Below, piece by piece: positions 59,521 to 64,000 of a DNA stretch of 64,000 bases. Source of the DNA: Ophiura sarsii. Lineage: Eukaryota > Echinodermata > Ophiuroidea > Amphilepidida > Ophiuridae. Location: positions 17,330,149 to 17,394,148 of the forward strand of contig CM069457.1 in assembly GCA_035610835.1 (NCBI GenBank), in the 5' to 3' direction. Below the pieces are notes generated by a model. It was not told the DNA's origin, did not search any database, and saw only the letters and a program-made list of their open reading frames with translations. Made by a program: the position numbers and the translations under genes. Numbering within the stretch: position 1 is the first letter of the stretch; each line of letters starts with the position of its first letter.

Positions 59521-62144
59521 TTATAGTCTATCCATCTGAGACCGATCTTCCAACCACGTGACCCAGCCGTTCCATTGACTGGGAGAGGAGGCTATTTTCT
59601 GACGAAAATATCGATGGAATCAGTAGAGTGAAAAACGGCCATAATAAAAGACAATTATGTTACTCACCTACTGTTACTACAGGCCTCTACGAACAGGTAC
59701 ATGTAGAGTGATAGACCCCTATGAAGACAACCTTTTATTTTATAAGCCAGAAAATAAACTTTGTTTAGTTTGTCATCGTTCAAATTGTATACTATTTGTT
59801 TGAATATAAAAATCATACCTTTCAATATTGATACCATATCATTGTAAGCGTATTTGTTTCTTTCTATACTTAACAAGGAAATGTGATTGATTCGGACATG
59901 CAGACAGAACATAGGGATACTTACTATAAGCCCGACCAATCCGAGTGAAAATATACATTATTTACTGTTGGAAACATTACAAGATAGCAAATAAAAAATA
60001 AATGTGGCCTCCTAGTGTTTCATCATTCTTTATTCAATCATTAAAAAATACAGTAAAATTGATAAAAAGAACGTACATAAAACCCAGGACACGATGTTGG
60101 CCCGTCAAAGACCAGCAATGACCGACCAACATACAGGCAGGGAAAGACAGGACAGGACAAGACAATACAAACATCATCATTATAAATAATTTAAGATATG
60201 AATCAGGTATATGGCGGAGACCCGAAGCCATTGCACTGCGTGAAGGTTCTTGGGTCATACTTTTAGACATGGGGCTGTGTCCCATTGGGGCTCGTTTCGA
60301 GCATTCCAGATCGTGTAACTGCACAGCAATGAGATTTTACTAATCTCTTTAATGACAGAATTGGACAGTTTTGACCCGACAAACCTAAACGCAGTGCGCA
60401 GTCTCTTCAGATTCTCATCAGTGACAAGACCCCTCGAACCGATCTCGACGCAGTTGAGGTTGCATTTAAAACCGTTATGTGATATATCAGCTTGGAGTGT
60501 TTGATACCGCTCAATTTTACGTTTGTGAGCCTTTGCGATATTGGTTTCAAATGGAACAGTAAGCTCGAATATATGAACAGATTTGTCATTTTCATTAATA
60601 AGCACAAGATCGGGACGTTGTGCAGTAGGTATAATATTTGGGGGGGGGGGGGGGGGATTGTACCACCTGTTATTGTGTGGCCAGGGAGGTCAACATATAT
60701 TGCACAATTATTATTATTTGATTTCTGGAGCTCATGTGCCAAATGAGACAGAATACTGTTATGCCTCCAGGTAAACCTAGATTGTTCAAGAGATATTGCT
60801 CAATAATTAAGGACATGTAGGAGAGTCTGCGTATTTTGACACAGTTTGCATTTAGTATTGGTTCTTTTACCCCAGGTGCGGAGGTTGGTAAAGGTAGGGA
60901 GAAAATCAATGCATGATCTAACGGCAAAACTCAGAACGCCACGTGGTAGGTTATATATCATTGATTTCCATGTGAGATCGCTCTTTTCTGAATCAATAAG
61001 CTTTAACATGTTTCCCTGGACTTTCAAAGGTTGGACATGTTGCCTCCATTTATCAAGGCGGTGGTTCTTAAGCTCATTCTTGATATTTGATTTGAATGAC
61101 TTCCACTTGGATTTTGCTCGGGCAATGGTGGGCATGGATTTGCTCGCGATTTGATAAAAGTTATTCCACTGTCTACTACCAAACTTTTGCATTTTCCGCT
61201 TCCAAGTGGATTCACGTGTCAATTTGGAGTTAAGAACATGAACAACCCTGTCGTCACCTTTCACAAGGCACCTGGCGTAAGAGATGGTATGCGCTTCCAA
61301 ATACATTTCCGAGAGTTTAGGTATGGATAAGCCGTAAGGGCTATGGATTATTGCCGGTGTTGGACCATTGATGGCAATACCTATCCATGTTTTAATTGCA
61401 TTGGTGTGTAAATGGTCCAGAGAGACCAACTGAGTATCGGTTAACTCGTGAACAGTGAATAGGTAACGAAGAGCTGGAATAGAATATTGCACATAAACAC
61501 GCATTTTATATTCATTTCTGATGTGGCTTGAATTAATATTATCTATTTGCTCCAATACCTTAGATTTAACAAGATTATATATATCAATACTTTTGTTACC
61601 ATGAAAAACATGTTTGCCAAGGAATTTCTCAGGGGCGTCTTTGGTTGTTTTGAGCGTGGTGTCACCGACTTTAAATTGACAAGTGTTTGGTTTTCCGCTA
61701 GACAAAGACATAGACTTGCACTTGGATGGCTTGAGTGTCAAATTCATCGATTGGGTGATTTCATGAATTTCTGACATAAGGCTTTGATGTCTGCGTTTGT
61801 CGGTGGTGATGAGGCCTTTTGATGAGTGATTTCAAAGCCTTTTGATTTCAGATAATACGCAAATGGTTCGATATTTGTCTCTCTTTGAATGGTGCACTAG
61901 ACATAGCTGCTATGTGCATGTGTGTGATGAGAATAATATGCATTGGAACAGTGTTGAGTGTGTTTGCATAAGGCAGCTTAGTTGTTTCAATTCACATTAT
62001 AGATGAGGTTCGACCGGAGGTTGGAATAAAATGGGATCCTTCGACAACTAGCAAATATACGCCAGAAGACAGCACATCTTATTTTTACTCATCTCCCCTG
62101 CCCATCCGAGCACCAAAGATCGCTCTCAGATGGATAGACTATAA
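59521..62144. mobile_element. 2.6-kb inverted-repeat insertion containing a LINE fragment
   Basis: ttatagtctatccatctgag (then accgatctt) at 59521-59549 is inverted at 62116-62144 (aagatcgctctcagatggat then agactataa). It splits a sequence related to 44860-44990 (gagatggtcccttcttgt before it, caagtgttatctggttctat after). No transposase was found; it encloses the retrotransposon relic at 60255-61777. Confidence 0.6.
60255..61777 (-). pseudogene. 5'-truncated non-LTR retrotransposon ORF with restriction-like endonuclease
   Basis: Reading from 61777 downwards: reverse transcriptase thumb region (NLTLKPSKCKSMSLSSGKPN), a long helical connector, and a zinc knuckle beginning CKLCQNTQTLLHVLNY. The knuckle's next codon is TGA at 60802-60800, where the last Cys is expected. 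The same frame then continues (TWRHNSILSHLAHELQKS) to a run of prolines from a G/C homopolymer at about 60641-60654, after which the frame shifts. The last part, to 60255, is RPDLVLINENDKSVHIFELT and KAHKRKIERYQTLQADI, a PD-(D/E)XK-type endonuclease. The order RT, zinc knuckle, restriction-like endonuclease fits early-branching LINEs (R2/NeSL/Hero-like). The palm with the catalytic YxDD is missing, so it is inactive. Confidence 0.8.
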
Positions 62145-62349
62145 TTCATATCTCAACAAGAATGTTAAACAGGGATTGTTGAGTGCTCTAACTATGTACC
62201 AAGTGTTATCTGGTTCTATGATTGCATTGCCGAAATGTATATCGATTTCAACCTATTTTACGCGTCCAGCCAATTATTGACAGATGTCAGTCATGGGTTG
62301 AAAGCTATTGTGTTTTGATGTTAATGATGTTACATAAACAAAGGGTATA

Positions 62350-62445
62350 TTTAAAAATCCAAAAGTGTCTTATTTGAAAGACAAAGGATCATACTTTGTA
62401 TTGATCACACTATCTTTCAATAGAATCACTCATGCGTCCCATAAC
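62350..62445 (+). repeat. Right-end fragment of the 43765-45631 transposon family
   Basis: tttgaaagacaaaggatcat followed by actttgtattgatcacacta and caatagaatcactcatgcgt matches 45525-45600. It stops before the terminal ccctcg. Confidence 0.75.
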
Positions 62446-63099
62446 CAAGAGCACAATTTTAATATTCCATTCCATGAAAAATTGCAGAAAACTTATAGGC
62501 CTACATGGCAGCATGGCAGGTGGAATCACAAATGCCGGCATCCTCACACAATGTTTGTCACACAGATGGATTTTTTTCGCGCAGTTCGCGCGCATGTGTC
62601 CCAAAAATGCAATATTGATGCTTCAAGCTTGTTTAGAGCCAAAATGTACCTCAATCATAGCAAAAATAAGTGTAAAGTCGAAAATTTCGCGCCGCGCCCC
62701 GTTGGTTCCCTTTCATTTCTTGCCCTCACCCAATATGAAAATCCTAGCTACGCCACTGGTTACCATGGATTTTTAAAAAAAAAATTGTATGCTAAAAACA
62801 TGGAAGTTGTCTCTAAAATTTGCCAGTTTTGGGGGAAATCAATCCGAATGTTTACCTGAAATTCGTTATTTTCGTACTTTTTGACATATTTCGTGACATA
62901 TTTCGGAAAAATAATGGTACAAGTCACGAAAAGAGACCAATCGATTTTCCAATATTGCTAGCATTTTTAAGGGGGAAATTACACATTTCTAGATATTAAG
63001 AATTATCGACTTTCCTAAAAATTATAGTGAAATTCATTTGCCAAAGGGTAAAAATGGGATTGATATGATAAACTAATTCCTCCATATATCGGACTTCAT

Positions 63100-64000
63100 T
63101 TCACGAACATGGTGGAAAAGCTATTGCAACATTGTAGGTGGATTCCCAAATGCTGGAATGCTCACGCAATAATGCATGGATCGATAAGATTGGTAGACTC
63201 GTACACATTCATCGTAACCATGGTAACATATCGAGCGAGCACTCGCAGTTTTTGGCGACGTGTAATGTAGCACCGTGTGTTCTCTCTAGCTTCAAATCGA
63301 TAATGTCCTACATCTGTGGTCAATGGTGGCTCTAGGCTCTGTAAGAGTCTGCTGCGACCCGAAACGAATTTGTTTACAAAACGTGCAGTTGCGAGTAGGC
63401 TGTCAGTCATCGTCGTACCGTGCAGTTGTTGCAGCATTTGTTCCCGCGCTAATCCATCGTTTGTCTACAAATAATTTTATGCTGCTTTAGACTGTGCGCG
63501 AATTGTTGTCAAACGTCGCCATTGCTAAGTATACCTGTAACGGAATTGAATTTCTGTGTATTTTTTGTAAAAAATAATTCACAATTTGCTGCAAGTTTTA
63601 TTTCCTGATTTGAGTCTGTGCAGTTCGCAAATGTACTAGAAATTTCGAGACTTAAAGAGAGAAGATGTCGGAAACCTTATAGTTCTTCAATTGACGCGTG
63701 ACAAGCTCTTACAAAAACCTTCAGATCGTGAAGAGAATTTTTGGTATCAAAGTACGGATAATACCTGTTTAGGAGTACTGCGGCGTGGATACAGTGTTTT
63801 AATTTGTACGTGGATGATTTTGGTATGTAGAATGTGTCATGTTGTATGATATGAAATAACGATTTTGGGCGATTTTTCCATTTCAGCTCAAGTCACACGG
63901 TTGTGGTTGTGAAAAGTATCTAGTTGTTGTATTGTTAGCCTTTTCTGCCTCTTTCTTGTGTTCGCTAGTGCCGAATTGTCTCCCGGTGTCACCGATGTAT
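63100..64000. other. CpG-richer end of window; possible promoter region, no exon seen
   Basis: From about 63180 to 63530 CpG dinucleotides are more frequent than elsewhere (atcgagcgagcactcgcag, gacccgaaacg, catcgtcgtaccgtgc). This might mark the promoter or first exon of a gene beyond the window. I could not find a convincing coding exon or start codon in context. Confidence 0.25.

Larger units (their letters stand above)
53808..64000. other. Downstream repeat-rich region without a recognisable host gene
   Basis: Apart from the mobile elements listed separately, I see nothing interpretable in 54700-55560, 56820-57000, 58290-59480 (contains long G and C homopolymers at about 58544-58567, 58611-58636 and 59007-59046) or 62450-63100. 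The last kilobase is described separately. Confidence 0.6.

Noticed and set aside
60846..61154. Plus-strand ORFs over the LINE relic
   Set aside because: Shadows of the minus-strand retrotransposon frame.
62365..62859. 164-codon ORF
   Set aside because: Begins inside a transposon-end fragment and contains other repeat pieces (ctacgccactgg); composition is not protein-like.
63160..63440. First exon of a downstream gene
   Set aside because: CpG-richer, but no start codon in context, donor or recognisable protein; kept only as a possible promoter region.

Overview
This is a window of animal (metazoan) nuclear DNA. The evidence is spliced genes with GT-AG introns of 0.2-3.6 kb (up to 2.7 kb in the second gene), AT-rich introns packed with short inverted-repeat transposons, and protein sequence close to the conserved animal protein striatin. 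The general style (many MITEs and a LINE with a restriction-like endonuclease) suggests a marine invertebrate, possibly an echinoderm or hemichordate. I cannot fix the species from sequence alone.

Two protein-coding genes can be read, both on the + strand. (1) The 3' half of a striatin gene (4713-16986, 10 exons, 432 readable residues plus stop) encodes the linker and the complete C-terminal WD40 propeller. Its N-terminal exons (caveolin-binding, coiled-coil and calmodulin-binding regions) lie upstream of the window. (2) A complete 12-exon gene (37482-53807, 577 aa) encodes a patatin-like lipid acyl hydrolase in which a pair of canonical EF-hands sits inside the patatin fold. A third coding relic is a 5'-truncated, broken non-LTR retrotransposon on the - strand (60255-61777).

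The striatin gene is unusual because three different exons have been copied locally. Exon 1 has three extra copies, one of which is still an intact phase-1 cassette (5679-5765). Exon 5 has been amplified, with its donor splice site, into 18 further copies of a 123-bp unit (9217-11817). These carry a 369-bp higher-order period and are interrupted by a tRNA-derived SINE. Exon 6 has two degraded copies (12272-12414 and 12619-12786).

The rest (1-4712, 16987-37481, most patatin-gene introns, 53808-64000) is mobile-element debris. Several MITE families have TTAA ends (piggyBac-like). Others have TA target duplications (mariner, pogo or Tc1-like) or clear 8-bp duplications (hAT-like). There are also palindromic foldback elements, a 1.25-kb palindrome built from two inverted copies of a Tc1-like transposase N-terminus, a triplicated hAT-like element joined by G-homopolymers, and several satellite-like blocks built on a catgtgat motif. 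One TTAA-type MITE begins exactly at the stop codon of the patatin gene. I see no rRNA gene, no functional tRNA, no CRISPR array and no bacterial-style operon.
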